DNA of 64,000 bases from Verrucomicrobiota bacterium (GTDB lineage: Bacteria > Verrucomicrobiota > Verrucomicrobiia > CAIQCK01), in assembly GCA_016235595.1 (NCBI GenBank), contig JACRJX010000014.1, forward strand, positions 98,110 to 162,109, read 5' to 3'. Each line of letters opens with the position of its first letter. The first letter of the stretch is position 1. Below the pieces are notes generated by a model that was given only the letters and a program-made list of their open reading frames with translations, did no database searches and had not been told where the DNA came from. The position numbers were made by a program, and so were the translations under genes. Shown piece by piece: positions 1 through 7,577 of this stretch.

Positions 1-21
1 CGGATATCAAGGAGGTTCTCC

Positions 22-636
22 ATGTCAGCCGTCGGTGAATCCATCGTTCGTGAATTTTTCGAGTTGAACGGTTTTCTGGTTTGCCAGCACCGTAAATACG
101 CCGTCATGGCGCGCGCGAAAACCGCCGACGAGGAAATAGATTTCCTCGTCCACAATCCGCACGCCGACCCTGCTGCCGGCCCGCCCAGCTTCATCATCGG
201 CCCCGATGACTTGAAGCGCGTGGCGCGCGCCATTGTGGTCGTCAAGCCGTGGCACACCGAGCGATTTGGTCCGTCGGTCGTCTCAAAAACACAACTGCTG
301 AAGTTTGTCGAGAAGCGCTCGCTCGATGCCGCAGATCGCCGGCTCGGTCACGACGGACCCTTGCTGAAGCTGCTGGTGTTGCCGGATCTGCCGGCCAGCG
401 AATCGCTCAAGTCGAAGACCATCGAATTGCTGCGCGCTGCCGGGGTGGACGCGGTCATCATTTTCCGCACGATGCTGCTGGAGCTCATCGGTTCGGTGGA
501 GGTCAACCGCAACTACGCCAAGAGCGACCTGCTTCAAATCATACGTTTGCTGAAGCTCTACCATTTGCTCAAGGGCCCGCAGCTCGATCTGTTCGCGCGA
601 AAGAGAGGCCAGAAGCCGGAAACCAGCAGTCAGTAG
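22..636 (+). CDS. Conserved hypothetical protein upstream of dprA
   Basis: The 204-residue product is not recognised. It has no signal peptide or membrane segment, so it is probably cytoplasmic. The N-terminal half (residues 1-85) contains an EEIDFLV stretch followed by an IVVVKPW strand. That pattern of an acidic strand followed by a Lys-containing strand is loosely like nuclease folds, but no catalytic motif is complete. The C-terminal half is helical and ends in a basic tail. The start is well supported by AAGGAGG at 9-15, seven bases before the ATG. It ends 15 bp before dprA and is probably co-transcribed with it. Function unknown. Confidence 0.75.
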   Translation: MSAVGESIVREFFELNGFLVCQHRKYAVMARAKTADEEIDFLVHNPHADPAAGPPSFIIGPDDLKRVARAIVVVKPWHTERFGPSVVSKTQLLKFVEKRSLDAADRRLGHDGPLLKLLVLPDLPASESLKSKTIELLRAAGVDAVIIFRTMLLELIGSVEVNRNYAKSDLLQIIRLLKLYHLLKGPQLDLFARKRGQKPETSSQ

Positions 637-651
637 CCAGTTCTCATCACC

Positions 652-1758
652 ATGAACTCGCGCGAAGCCTACATCGCGCTCAACATGATTGACCATGTGG
701 GGCCGGTGCGTGTGAAGCGGCTGCTCGATCGCTTTGGCCAGCCGCAGGCCATCCTCACGGCCAACGCAAGGGAATTGACGCAGGTCGAGGGCATCGGGCC
801 GGAGGTGGCGAAGGCCATTACCGGTTGGCAATCGCAGGTGAATCTCGACGATGAGCTGAAACGCATCGCCGACTTCGGCGCACATGTGCTGACACTTGAC
901 GATCCTGATTATCCTGCCAACCTCCGGCAGATTTACGATCCGCCGCTGGCGCTCTATATGAAGGGCTCGCTGGAGCCGCGCGACAAGCACGCCATCGCCA
1001 TCGTCGGCTCACGGCAGACGACTTACTATGGCTTGGAAAGTGCGCGCAAATTCGGCTACCAGCTCGCCTACGCCGGCATGACGGTCGTCAGCGGCATGGC
1101 GCGCGGCATTGACACCGCTGCGCACCAGGGCGCGCTCGCTGCCAACGGCCGCACGCTCGCCGTTCTCGGCACCGGTCTTGATATCGTTTATCCGCCGGAG
1201 AACGGCGTACTCTATGAAAAGATCGCCAGTGGCGGCGGTGCCGTGCTGACGCAGTTTCCGTTCGGCGTGCGGCCAGATCCGCAGCATTTCCCGCTGCGTA
1301 ATCGCATCGTCAGCGGCCTCTCGCTTGGCATCCTCGTCGTCGAAGCCGGCAACGGCAGCGGCGCGCTCATCACAGCCAACATGGCACTCGACCAGGGCCG
1401 GCAGGTTTTCGCGGTGCCGGGCAGGATTGATTCACCACAGTCCAAAGGCTGCCACCACCTCATCAAGGGCGGCGCAAAACTCGTTGAGGATGCCGAAGAC
1501 GTGCTCACCGAATTCGAGGATTTGTTTCCGAAAGTCTCCCGTCCGGACATGCCGGCGGTCGCCGCGCCCGCGCTGGGACTTTCGGAGGCGGAGCAGAAAG
1601 TATTCGACGCGGTGGGCAATGACGAAACCGACCTCGATCAGGTCATCCGGCAAAGCAGGTTGACAAGCGCGGAGGTTTTCGCCACGTTGCTCCAACTGGA
1701 AATGAGACGCAGGGTCCGTCAACTGCCGGGCAAGCGTTTCGTTCGCACCCAAGCATGA
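652..1758 (+). CDS. dprA: DNA-processing protein DprA/Smf
   Basis: DprA binds single-stranded DNA and loads RecA during natural transformation, in the cytoplasm. At 368 residues it has the usual length. A helix-hairpin-helix-like region lies near residues 10-60 (VEGIGPEVAKAI). A Rossmann-type DprA core covers about 100-300, with IVGSRQTTYYG, SGMARGIDTAAH, FPLRNRIVSGLS and the GSGALITANMALDQGRQVFAVPG signature. A C-terminal winged-helix-like domain covers about 310-365. The stop overlaps the topA start as ATGA, indicating translational coupling. The dprA-topA order is common in bacteria. All core motifs are intact. Confidence 0.97.
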   Translation: MNSREAYIALNMIDHVGPVRVKRLLDRFGQPQAILTANARELTQVEGIGPEVAKAITGWQSQVNLDDELKRIADFGAHVLTLDDPDYPANLRQIYDPPLALYMKGSLEPRDKHAIAIVGSRQTTYYGLESARKFGYQLAYAGMTVVSGMARGIDTAAHQGALAANGRTLAVLGTGLDIVYPPENGVLYEKIASGGGAVLTQFPFGVRPDPQHFPLRNRIVSGLSLGILVVEAGNGSGALITANMALDQGRQVFAVPGRIDSPQSKGCHHLIKGGAKLVEDAEDVLTEFEDLFPKVSRPDMPAVAAPALGLSEAEQKVFDAVGNDETDLDQVIRQSRLTSAEVFATLLQLEMRRRVRQLPGKRFVRTQA

Positions 1759-4700
1759 GCGCAAAACATCTTGTCATCGTTGAGTCGCCGGCCAAGGCGA
1801 AGACGATCAATAAATATCTGGGCAGCGACTACGTCGTGAAGGCCTCGATGGGCCACGTTCGCGATTTGCCCAGCACCGGCCTGTGCGTGGACATCAAGAA
1901 CGACTTCGAGCCGACCTACGAGGTTTCGCCAAAGAAGAAGCAGGTGGTTGCCGAACTGAAAAAGGCTGCCGAGCCTGCTGAGATTGTCTTCCTCGCGCCT
2001 GACCCTGACCGCGAAGGCGAGGCCATTGCCTGGCACCTGCGCGAGCTGCTCGCGAAAAACAAGAAGGACCACAAGCGGTTTCGCCGCGTTGCGTTCAACG
2101 AGATCACGAAGAACGCCGTCCAGCAGGCGTTCCAGCAACCGCACGATATCGAGATGCAGCGTGTGGACAGCCAGCAGGCACGGCGCGTGCTCGACCGCAT
2201 TGTCGGCTACCAGATCAGCCCATTGCTGTGGCGTCGCGTCCGCGGCGCGCGCAGCGCCGGCCGCGTGCAAAGCGTGGCCGTGCGGCTCATCGTCGAGCGC
2301 GAAAGGGAAATCCGCGCGTTCGTACCCAAGGAATACTGGTCGGTCGAAGCAGAGCTGCGCAAACTCGTGGACCCGCGCACGCCGTTCCACGCACGGCTGG
2401 TCCGCATCAACGACGAGAAGCTGATTGATGTCGAGAAAGGCTTGTTCCTGCTCGGCAACCAGGGCGCCGCCGACGCCGCGAAGGCCGAACTGGAAGGCGC
2501 GGCGTGGCGCGTCGAGAAAGTGGACGAGCAACCGCGCAAACGGAATCCGTTCCCGCCGTTCATGACCAGCACGCTCCAACGCGCCGCCTCCACCAACCTC
2601 CGCCTTGGCACCGACCTGACCATGCGCATTGCGCAGCAGCTCTACGAAGGCGTCGAGGTGGGCAACGAAGGTTCGGTGGGTCTCATCACTTACATGCGTA
2701 CCGACTCACTCACGGTCTCGCGCGACGCGCAGGCCGAGGCGCTCGCCTACATCAGCGAGACGTTCGGGGCGGAATACGCGCCGGAGTCGCCAAACTTCTA
2801 TCGCTCGCGCGAGACAGCGCAGGGCGCGCACGAGGCGATCCGCCCCACGTCGGTTCGGCGCACGCCGGAGAGCGTGGCGCCGTATCTGGACCACCAGCAG
2901 CTCGCGCTCTACACGCTGATCTGGAGACGGTTTGTCGCGAGCCAGATGGCGCCAGCGCAATTGCTCGTCAAAAGCGTGGACATCCTCGCGCGCAACGAGC
3001 GCGTTGCCACACCTCGCGACTTCGGGTTCCGCACCAGCACCACGCAGGTGACGTTCCCCGGGTTTCTGAAAGTTCACGGCGTCGAAGAAGGCGACGAGGA
3101 CAAGACGGCCGAGGAAGCCGGCGAGGCGATTCCGCCGTTGACCGCCGCCGAGATATTGGATCTGCTTGGCCTGAAGCCCGAGCAGCATTTCACCGAGCCG
3201 CCGCCACGCTACTCCGAGGCGACGTTGATCAAGGTGCTGGAGGAACTCGGCATCGGCCGCCCCAGCACCTACGCACCGACCATCTCAACGATCCAGAAGC
3301 GCGAATACGTTGAGAAGGAGAAGGGCCGCCTCAAGCCAACGCCACTCGGCGAGACGACGACGGACCTGCTCGTGAAGTGGTTCCCCGAATTGCTCGACGT
3401 AAAATTCACCGCGCAGATGGAGGAACAGCTCGATGAAGTGGAGTCGGGCAAGATCGAGTGGCACGAATTGCTCAAGCGGTTCTACAAGGGCTTCAAGCCG
3501 GCGCTCGACAAGGCAAACGAGGTCAAGAAGCCGGAAAAAACCCACCTCAAATGCCAGGATTGTGGCGCGCCGATGGTCATCAAGCACGGTCGCAATGGCG
3601 ATTTCCTGACCTGCTCAAAATACCCGAAGTGCAAAAACGCCGCCAACTTCATCCGCGACGAGGCCGGCGTCGTCCACATCCAGGAGCCGGAGAAGCTGCA
3701 CATCAAGTGCGAGAGATGCGGCCAGCCGATGACAGTGCGCAACGCGCCGAACGGCGAGTTCCTCGCTTGCTCCTCCTACCCGGAGTGCAAGAACACCATG
3801 AACTTCACGCGCGATGTCAATGGCGGCGTCGTGCCGGAGAAAAAAGAGGAGACCGGCGTCAAATGCGAGAAGTGCGGCGAGCCGATGATCGTCAAGAGCG
3901 GCAAGAACGGCGAATTCCTCGCCTGCTCGGCATATCCCGAGTGCAAGACGACACGGAACTTCACGCGCGGTGCCGCGGGGGCCATCGTGCCAGAGAAGAA
4001 GGAAGAGACCGGCATCAAGTGCGAGAAATGCGGCTCGGAGATGGTCATCAAGTCCAGCCGCCGCGGGCCGTTCCTGGCCTGCTCCGGCTACCCGAAGTGC
4101 CGCAACGCGATGAGCTTCACCCGCGATGAAAGCGGCAAGATCATCCCCAAGCCGCGTGCCGAGTCGCTGATCAAGGTGGAGGAGAAATGCGACAAGTGCG
4201 GCGCGCCGATGTCGCTGAAGGGCAGCCGCCGCGGATCGTTTCTCGCCTGCACCGCGTATCCAAAGTGCAAGAGCACCAAACCGCTGTCGGACAAGTTGAA
4301 GGAAGAACTCGCTGCCGCCCGCGCCAAGATCGCCGCCAGCCAACCCCAGACTGAAGCCGCTCCGGGTGTTGCACCAGGCGCGAAGCCGAAGGCGATGCTG
4401 ACCAAGATCGAGTGCGAAGAATGCGGCAAGCCGATGGCCGTCCGGCAGGGGCCGCGCGGACAATTCCTCGGCTGTTCCGGGTATCCGAAATGCCGCAACG
4501 CAAAACCGATGCCGTCTGGCCTCGAACTTGCTGACGAAACACCCGCAGCCGAACCGGCCGCTCAAGGGCCAGTGGAGGCGACGGCGGAACAGTTGAAGCA
4601 AAAGAAGGCCATGGCGCTTTCTCCGACCGCTGAGCCTGTCGCCGCTGCCAAACCGCCATTGCCGGCGACGACCGACGAGAAGTGCGAGAAATGCGGCGCT

Positions 4701-4796
4701 CCGATGATGATCCGCAGTGGCCGGTTTGGGCCGTTCATGGCCTGCTCAGCCTACCCGAAGTGCAAGACCACGAAAAAAATGCCGCCGTCGGAGTAG
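1755..4796 (+). CDS. topA: DNA topoisomerase I (type IA) with seven C-terminal zinc ribbons
   Basis: This enzyme relaxes negatively supercoiled DNA through a transient 5'-phosphotyrosine link. The TOPRIM domain opens the protein (VIVESPAKAKTI near residue 6) and holds the acidic DPDREGEAIAWHL motif near 76. The catalytic tyrosine is Tyr313 in ITYMRTDS (TAC at 2691-2693). After the core, residues about 595-1010 carry seven C4 zinc ribbons of the form CxxCG-(about 17)-C-(6)-C, beginning near 3550, 3708, 3864, 4020, 4188, 4413 and 4683. An Ala/Pro-rich linker precedes each of the last two. At 1013 residues it is longer than typical homologs of roughly 700-870. The start overlaps dprA by four bases. 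Confidence 0.97.
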   Translation: MSAKHLVIVESPAKAKTINKYLGSDYVVKASMGHVRDLPSTGLCVDIKNDFEPTYEVSPKKKQVVAELKKAAEPAEIVFLAPDPDREGEAIAWHLRELLAKNKKDHKRFRRVAFNEITKNAVQQAFQQPHDIEMQRVDSQQARRVLDRIVGYQISPLLWRRVRGARSAGRVQSVAVRLIVEREREIRAFVPKEYWSVEAELRKLVDPRTPFHARLVRINDEKLIDVEKGLFLLGNQGAADAAKAELEGAAWRVEKVDEQPRKRNPFPPFMTSTLQRAASTNLRLGTDLTMRIAQQLYEGVEVGNEGSVGLITYMRTDSLTVSRDAQAEALAYISETFGAEYAPESPNFYRSRETAQGAHEAIRPTSVRRTPESVAPYLDHQQLALYTLIWRRFVASQMAPAQLLVKSVDILARNERVATPRDFGFRTSTTQVTFPGFLKVHGVEEGDEDKTAEEAGEAIPPLTAAEILDLLGLKPEQHFTEPPPRYSEATLIKVLEELGIGRPSTYAPTISTIQKREYVEKEKGRLKPTPLGETTTDLLVKWFPELLDVKFTAQMEEQLDEVESGKIEWHELLKRFYKGFKPALDKANEVKKPEKTHLKCQDCGAPMVIKHGRNGDFLTCSKYPKCKNAANFIRDEAGVVHIQEPEKLHIKCERCGQPMTVRNAPNGEFLACSSYPECKNTMNFTRDVNGGVVPEKKEETGVKCEKCGEPMIVKSGKNGEFLACSAYPECKTTRNFTRGAAGAIVPEKKEETGIKCEKCGSEMVIKSSRRGPFLACSGYPKCRNAMSFTRDESGKIIPKPRAESLIKVEEKCDKCGAPMSLKGSRRGSFLACTAYPKCKSTKPLSDKLKEELAAARAKIAASQPQTEAAPGVAPGAKPKAMLTKIECEECGKPMAVRQGPRGQFLGCSGYPKCRNAKPMPSGLELADETPAAEPAAQGPVEATAEQLKQKKAMALSPTAEPVAAAKPPLPATTDEKCEKCGAPMMIRSGRFGPFMACSAYPKCKTTKKMPPSE

Positions 4797-5839
4797 CCGC
4801 CTGGCCCGACGAACTGGTCCGCGATTTCCTGCAATACCTGCAGGCCGAGCGCAACGCCTCGACCCTCACCCTTCGCAACTACGAACAGTGCCTCCGCGAG
4901 TTCCGCGTGTGGATGGCGGAGAGCAGCAAGCGGCAAGGGGCAGGCGGCAAGGGGACAGTGTCGGGAGGCAAGAGCAGTTCAATCCCACAGACCACAGAAG
5001 TCTCGTCCGCCGCTTCCCCCTTGCCTCCCATCAACTGGCGTTCCATCGAGCCGTTCCAGTGCCGGCGCTACCTGATGGCGCTAATGCAAGCGGGACTGAA
5101 ACGCGCAACGGTGGCGTTGCGTATCGCCGGCCTGCGGTCGTTCTACCGCTTCCTCATGCGGCGCGGCACTGTGAAGGACAACCCGCTCAGCGGCCTTATC
5201 ATGCCGAAGCGCGAGAAGCGCCTCCCACGATTCCTGACACTCCAACAAGTGAACGACCTCCTCAACGCGCCGCTGAAAATCGCCGGACCTGAATCTGACG
5301 ATAAGAAGCGTCGCCCCGGTCGTCCGCCGGCGGCGTTCGTGCCGTGGCGCGACAAAGCCATCCTCGAAACCCTCTACAGCGGCGGCCTGCGCGTTCACGA
5401 AATCTGCAACTTGAACCGCGGGCACATTGATCTGCTCGGCGAGGTCATCATCGTGCGCGGCAAAGGCGGCAAGGAACGGCTCTGCCCCGTGGGCCGGCCC
5501 GCGCTTGACGCGATCGAGGTTTACTGGTCCAAGCTGCCGCCGCAGGCCCCGCATGGGCGCGACATGCCGGCGTTTCTCGACAGCCACCTGCGCCGCCTCC
5601 GGCCACACGAGGTCCAGCGCAAGATGAAAACCTACCTGAAGATCGCCGGCATCGGCGCGGACCTGACGCCGCACAAGCTGCGCCATAGCTTTGCCACGCA
5701 CATGCTCGACGCCGGCGCGGACCTGCGCAGCGTGCAGGAACTCCTCGGCCACTCCAGCCTCTCCACGACACAGGTCTATACCCACGTGACGTCCGCCCGG
5801 CTCAAGCAGGTTTACGACAAGACGCATCCGAGAGCGTAG
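4760..5839 (+). CDS. xerC: Tyrosine recombinase XerC/XerD
   Basis: This is a site-specific recombinase of the chromosome-dimer-resolution family. The SAM-like core-binding domain starts at DELVRDFLQYLQAERNAS. The catalytic domain holds Arg (YSGGLRVHEI), Lys (VRGKGGKER), His-x-x-Arg (PHKLRHSFATH), His (LLGHSSLSTTQ) and nucleophile Tyr (QVYTHV), so all active residues are present. The start is uncertain: GTG at 4760 is the nearest plausible codon to the conserved domain and overlaps topA by 37 bp; an ATG at 4682 is in frame but lies deeper in topA. A Ser/Gly-rich stretch of about 33 residues, absent from normal family members, interrupts the core-binding domain. The topA-xer pairing suggests a housekeeping XerC rather than a mobile integrase. 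Confidence 0.9.
   Translation: MQDHEKNAAVGVAAWPDELVRDFLQYLQAERNASTLTLRNYEQCLREFRVWMAESSKRQGAGGKGTVSGGKSSSIPQTTEVSSAASPLPPINWRSIEPFQCRRYLMALMQAGLKRATVALRIAGLRSFYRFLMRRGTVKDNPLSGLIMPKREKRLPRFLTLQQVNDLLNAPLKIAGPESDDKKRRPGRPPAAFVPWRDKAILETLYSGGLRVHEICNLNRGHIDLLGEVIIVRGKGGKERLCPVGRPALDAIEVYWSKLPPQAPHGRDMPAFLDSHLRRLRPHEVQRKMKTYLKIAGIGADLTPHKLRHSFATHMLDAGADLRSVQELLGHSSLSTTQVYTHVTSARLKQVYDKTHPRA
4932..5029 (+). repeat. Palindromic insertion inside xerC
   Basis: Between the core-binding helices of xerC, the DNA holds GGCAAGGGG (4932-4940, repeated at 4946-4954) and GGGAGGCAAG (4963-4972). These are matched by CCCCTTGCC (5017-5025) and CTTGCCTCCC (5020-5029) in inverted orientation. The 10-mer pair is exact. 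The stretch keeps the reading frame and encodes a low-complexity segment. It resembles a short REP-like palindromic element captured in frame. Known families of this element cannot be checked here. Confidence 0.5.
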
Positions 5840-5997
5840 CGCGCGTTGCCAGTGGAATTTGGACTGGCTCGCCCACCCTCGCAAAAGTCGGATGGGTTTC
5901 GCTGCTGTAGCATCTGCGAGCGTGTTTGGCAGGCAGAGGTTTCGTTCTCGAAAACTTTTGCTGGACGGTTGTGGCGCGGGCCGACAACACTCCTGTC

Positions 5998-6561
5998 ATG
6001 CAAGTCAATCTCGCTACTCTCATCACTGACGCGAGCCGTGTCATCGGCAGCGTGCTCAACCACGAGGCCGCCATCCGCGCCAGCGCCGACGCAATGACTC
6101 GCGCGCTGCTGGCGGGCGGGAAGATTCTCACCGCCGGCAACGGGGGTTCCGCCGCCGACGCGATGCACCTCTCCGAGGAGCTCGTCGGCCGCTACAAAGG
6201 CAACCGTCGCGCGCTGGCCTCTGTCGCCCTCAACTGCGACGCCACCGCGCTGACGTGCATCGCCAACGATTTCTCCTTCGACGAAATCTATTCCCGTCAA
6301 ATCGAGGCGCTCGGCCGCGAGGGTGACGTGCTCGTGGTCTTCTCCACCAGCGGCAACTCGCCGAACATCCTCAACGCCCTCGATGCCGCCAAGAAACGCG
6401 GCATGGTCACCGTCGCGATGCTCGGCAAGAGCGGCGGCACGGCCAAGGGTCGTGCCGACCACGAGATCATCATCGCCAGCCCCGATGGCGCACGGGTTCA
6501 GGAAGCGCATACGCTCATCCTGCACTTGTGGCTGGAGTTGATTGAGGCGGCAGTGAAGTAG
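5998..6561 (+). CDS. gmhA: SIS-domain phosphoheptose isomerase (GmhA-like)
   Basis: This 187-residue SIS protein probably converts sedoheptulose 7-phosphate to D-glycero-heptose 7-phosphate for lipopolysaccharide core synthesis. The sugar-phosphate site is visible as AGNGGSAADAMHLSEELVGRY (about residues 45-65) and VFSTSGNSPNILNAL (about 118-132). A C-terminal helix carries AHTLILHLWLELIE with the expected histidine. ATG 5998 gives the normal N-terminus, and upstream in-frame codons add a segment unlike the family. A DiaA-type regulator is the main alternative, but the strongly conserved Glu and His residues favour the isomerase. A 158-bp gap separates it from xerC. Confidence 0.85.
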   Translation: MQVNLATLITDASRVIGSVLNHEAAIRASADAMTRALLAGGKILTAGNGGSAADAMHLSEELVGRYKGNRRALASVALNCDATALTCIANDFSFDEIYSRQIEALGREGDVLVVFSTSGNSPNILNALDAAKKRGMVTVAMLGKSGGTAKGRADHEIIIASPDGARVQEAHTLILHLWLELIEAAVK

Positions 6562-6580
6562 TACGCCCGCCGCGGCCCAA

Positions 6581-7381
6581 TCACAGTGGCCGCAGCCAGA
6601 TGTTGCGGAAACGGACGGGACAGTGATGACCCGCCAGACGCAGCGGGCCTTTGCTGATCTTCTGTTTGTATTGGGCGACGATGCGGTGACCGGTCTCGCC
6701 GTGAATCTCTTCGTTCAGTTGGACCAGCACGCCATTGTGGAAGAGTGTCACACGCGCGGCATGAACGAGCTTGTCACCGTCAAACTCCGGCGCGGTGAAG
6801 ACGATGTCGTAGCTCTGCCACTCACCCGGCTTGCGGCAAGCATTCACGAGCGGCGGTTTCAGGCCGTAGATGGCGGCGGCCTGGCCATCGGGATAGAGCT
6901 TCTCGTTGTAGGAGTCGAAGATCTGTATCTCGTAGAGGCCCATCAGCATGACACCGTTGTTGCCGCGGTTGTACCACGGGCCTTCGAAGTTGGCCGGGCA
7001 CATCCACTCGATGTGAATCTGGCAACTCCCGAATTCTTCTTTCGTCGTGAGGCTGCCCGAGACCGCTTCAATACAGCCGTCCACGATCTTCCAGGTGTTC
7101 GTCTGCCACTGCGCGAGATCCTTGCCGTTAAAAAGTGAGATGGCGTCCGACGGCGGCGGCGCGGGTGCGGGCGCGGGGCCGGGGTCGATTCGCTTCGGCG
7201 CGGGCCGGTCGGGATCATGCACAAGCCAGCCATACCACGGCAGCTTGGGCGTATCCTTGTAGCCAGAGACGCCGGAGCCGTCCTTGGCATGAACCAGTTC
7301 AGCGGCGTAGACGCCGAAGGAGAACGAGAGCAGCATGAACCCCACAAAGAATGCCCGTATGAAAGAGGAGACGTTTTTCAT
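6581..7381 (-). CDS. Secreted DUF1080 (3-keto-disaccharide hydrolase domain) protein
   Basis: The 266-residue product has a Sec signal peptide (hydrophobic residues about 8-25, ending GVYAAEL). A proline-rich linker follows (PAPAPAPPP near 70), then a concanavalin-like DUF1080 domain from ISLFNGKDLAQW to the C-terminus (FRNIWLRPL). The NGKDL and NNGVMLMGLYEIQIFDSY patterns are diagnostic. DUF1080 proteins act on 3-keto-glycosides in several characterised systems; the substrate here is unknown. ATG 7381 is chosen over an upstream in-frame TTG at 7393. It is transcribed toward gmhA with only 19 bp between the stops, and divergently from the GH-like gene at 7578. Confidence 0.88.
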   Translation of the reverse strand: MKNVSSFIRAFFVGFMLLSFSFGVYAAELVHAKDGSGVSGYKDTPKLPWYGWLVHDPDRPAPKRIDPGPAPAPAPPPSDAISLFNGKDLAQWQTNTWKIVDGCIEAVSGSLTTKEEFGSCQIHIEWMCPANFEGPWYNRGNNGVMLMGLYEIQIFDSYNEKLYPDGQAAAIYGLKPPLVNACRKPGEWQSYDIVFTAPEFDGDKLVHAARVTLFHNGVLVQLNEEIHGETGHRIVAQYKQKISKGPLRLAGHHCPVRFRNIWLRPL

Positions 7382-7392
7382 AAGTGAGTGCA

Positions 7393-7421
7393 ATATTACG
7401 GCGGCGTTCGCTTACGGACAA
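7393..7421 (-). promoter_or_regulatory. Candidate sigma70-type promoter of the DUF1080 gene
   Basis: On the minus strand, TTGTCC (7421-7416) and TAATAT (7398-7393) are separated by 17 bp. The -10 box lies 11 bp before the ATG at 7381, so any transcript would be nearly leaderless. Sequence match only. Confidence 0.35.
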
Positions 7422-7577
7422 GAACTGGATTGTGCCGGCGCGCGGTTCACCCGCAAATGAGCATCGTTGTCGCCGTGCGATCCCGTGACGGAGATTCGTA
7501 TTTACGAACAGCCACAGGAACAGATAAGAGGAAGGCGAAGATTATTCCCGTTGGTCCTCGACAACAAATTGGATGCC

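Noticed and set aside
3548..4790. Regularly spaced DNA repeats that could suggest a CRISPR array
   Set aside because: The repeats are the codons of the topA zinc ribbons: they are imperfect, in frame and protein-coding.
4760..5839. Tyrosine recombinase as integrase of a mobile island
   Set aside because: It sits directly after dprA-topA, has standard XerC/D motifs, and no tRNA or att repeats flank it.
5840..5997. Possible short gene between xerC and gmhA
   Set aside because: Open frames here lack a ribosome site and family resemblance, and run into gmhA in another frame; treated as intergenic.
6572..6593. GCGGCC/GGCCGC inverted repeat between gmhA and the DUF1080 gene
   Set aside because: Short stem, 10-base loop, overlaps the end of the DUF1080 gene and has no T tract on either side; too weak for a terminator call.
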